Shown here one piece after another: positions 5,541 through 5,826 of a stretch of 5,826 nucleotides of DNA. How positions within the stretch are numbered: the stretch's first letter is position 1; every line of letters starts with the position of its first letter. Under the pieces are notes generated by a model. It was not told the DNA's origin and searched no databases. It worked only from the letters and a program-made list of their open reading frames with translations. A program made the translations under genes and the position numbers. This DNA comes from Verrucomicrobiota bacterium (GTDB lineage: Bacteria > Verrucomicrobiota > Verrucomicrobiia > Limisphaerales > JAGWYX01), in the NCBI GenBank assembly GCA_018969165.1, contig JAGWYX010000290.1, forward strand, positions 1 to 5,826. The letters run 5' to 3'.

Positions 5541-5826
5541 TTACCCGCAATGAAACCACAGGTTCCAGGGCAGATCTTCTTCCAGCGCCAAATCCAGTTG
5601 ATGGGCCAATGCCTTGAGGGTCAGTTCCTCCAAGCGCACGGATTGACTGTGGAAGGCAAAGGCGCTGAACAGGGCGAAGCCAAAGATCAAAATGAGCATT
5701 TGCACCAGCATCGAGGTGGGATCGTGATGATAGCAGTGCTCCACCCGCGCCTGGTTTTGACGCCAGTCCTCCGGATCCATGCGCTCGGTGGCATAACCAA
5801 AGATCTCGTGGTGGACCGGCGCTTTG
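5541..5826 (-). CDS. Transposase C-terminal part, partial at the window edge
   Basis: The frame is open from the right edge to TAA at 5541-5543, giving 94 visible residues with the start outside the window; the ATG at 5780 is probably internal because the 15 codons before it continue without a stop. The segment RVEHCYHHDPTSML (about visible residues 27-40), followed by a hydrophobic helix and AFAFHSQSVRLEEL, resembles the C-terminal end of DDE transposases of the IS4/ISNCY/IS1182-like groups, in which a conserved Glu-His before an aromatic, His-Asp-Pro stretch follows the last catalytic acid. The hydrophobic run LVQMLILIFGFALFSAFAF could be misread as a membrane span. It is either an intact element continuing to the right or a decayed copy. 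The family level is uncertain. It points toward mqnE, ending 249 bases before that gene's preferred start, so readthrough into the mqn cluster is possible. Confidence 0.6.
   Translation of the reverse strand, partial: KAPVHHEIFGYATERMDPEDWRQNQARVEHCYHHDPTSMLVQMLILIFGFALFSAFAFHSQSVRLEELTLKALAHQLDLALEEDLPWNLWFHCG

Noticed and set aside
5600..5720. Hydrophobic stretch at the right edge as a small membrane protein
   Set aside because: The frame continues to the window edge and the Glu-His plus His-Asp-Pro pattern before the hydrophobic helix fits a transposase C-terminus better.

Overview
The window is GC-rich bacterial chromosomal DNA. Its core is a three-gene cluster of the futalosine route to menaquinone, on the minus strand in the order mqnE, mqnA, mqnC (5292 down to 1848). 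This route replaces the classical MenFDHCEB pathway. MqnA dehydrates chorismate, MqnE uses radical SAM chemistry to join the product to an adenosyl group, and MqnC, also a radical SAM enzyme, later closes the ring to cyclic dehypoxanthinyl futalosine. The hydrolase between MqnE and MqnC (MqnB or an MTAN-type nucleosidase) and the later enzyme MqnD are not in this window.

Left of the cluster, on the plus strand, are the 3' part of a gene that looks like a DUF4914-family protein (1-872), a 187-base spacer full of hairpins (873-1059), and a small uncharacterised gene with a degenerate protein-kinase-like signature (1060-1872). The kinase-like gene converges on mqnC and the two overlap by 25 bases. 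Right of the cluster is a structured non-coding stretch of about 250 bases (5293-5540), then the 3' end of a DDE transposase gene on the minus strand that runs off the right edge.

The most unusual feature is inside mqnC. A hairpin-rich stretch of about 108 bases (2232-2339) interrupts an otherwise normal MqnC between two strongly conserved segments. It is flanked by the same 7-base word in the same codon phase, keeps the reading frame, and adds a Gly/Ser/Arg/Pro/Ala-rich loop. It looks like a palindromic repeat element that landed in frame in a metabolic gene, comparable in principle to the Rickettsia palindromic elements.

Organism: the futalosine genes, the DUF4914-like neighbour, high GC, weak or absent Shine-Dalgarno sequences and GC-rich interspersed palindromic repeats together suggest Verrucomicrobiota, perhaps the Limisphaerales/Pedosphaera side. 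This is inference; no rRNA or other phylogenetic marker is present. I saw no tRNA, rRNA or CRISPR array.
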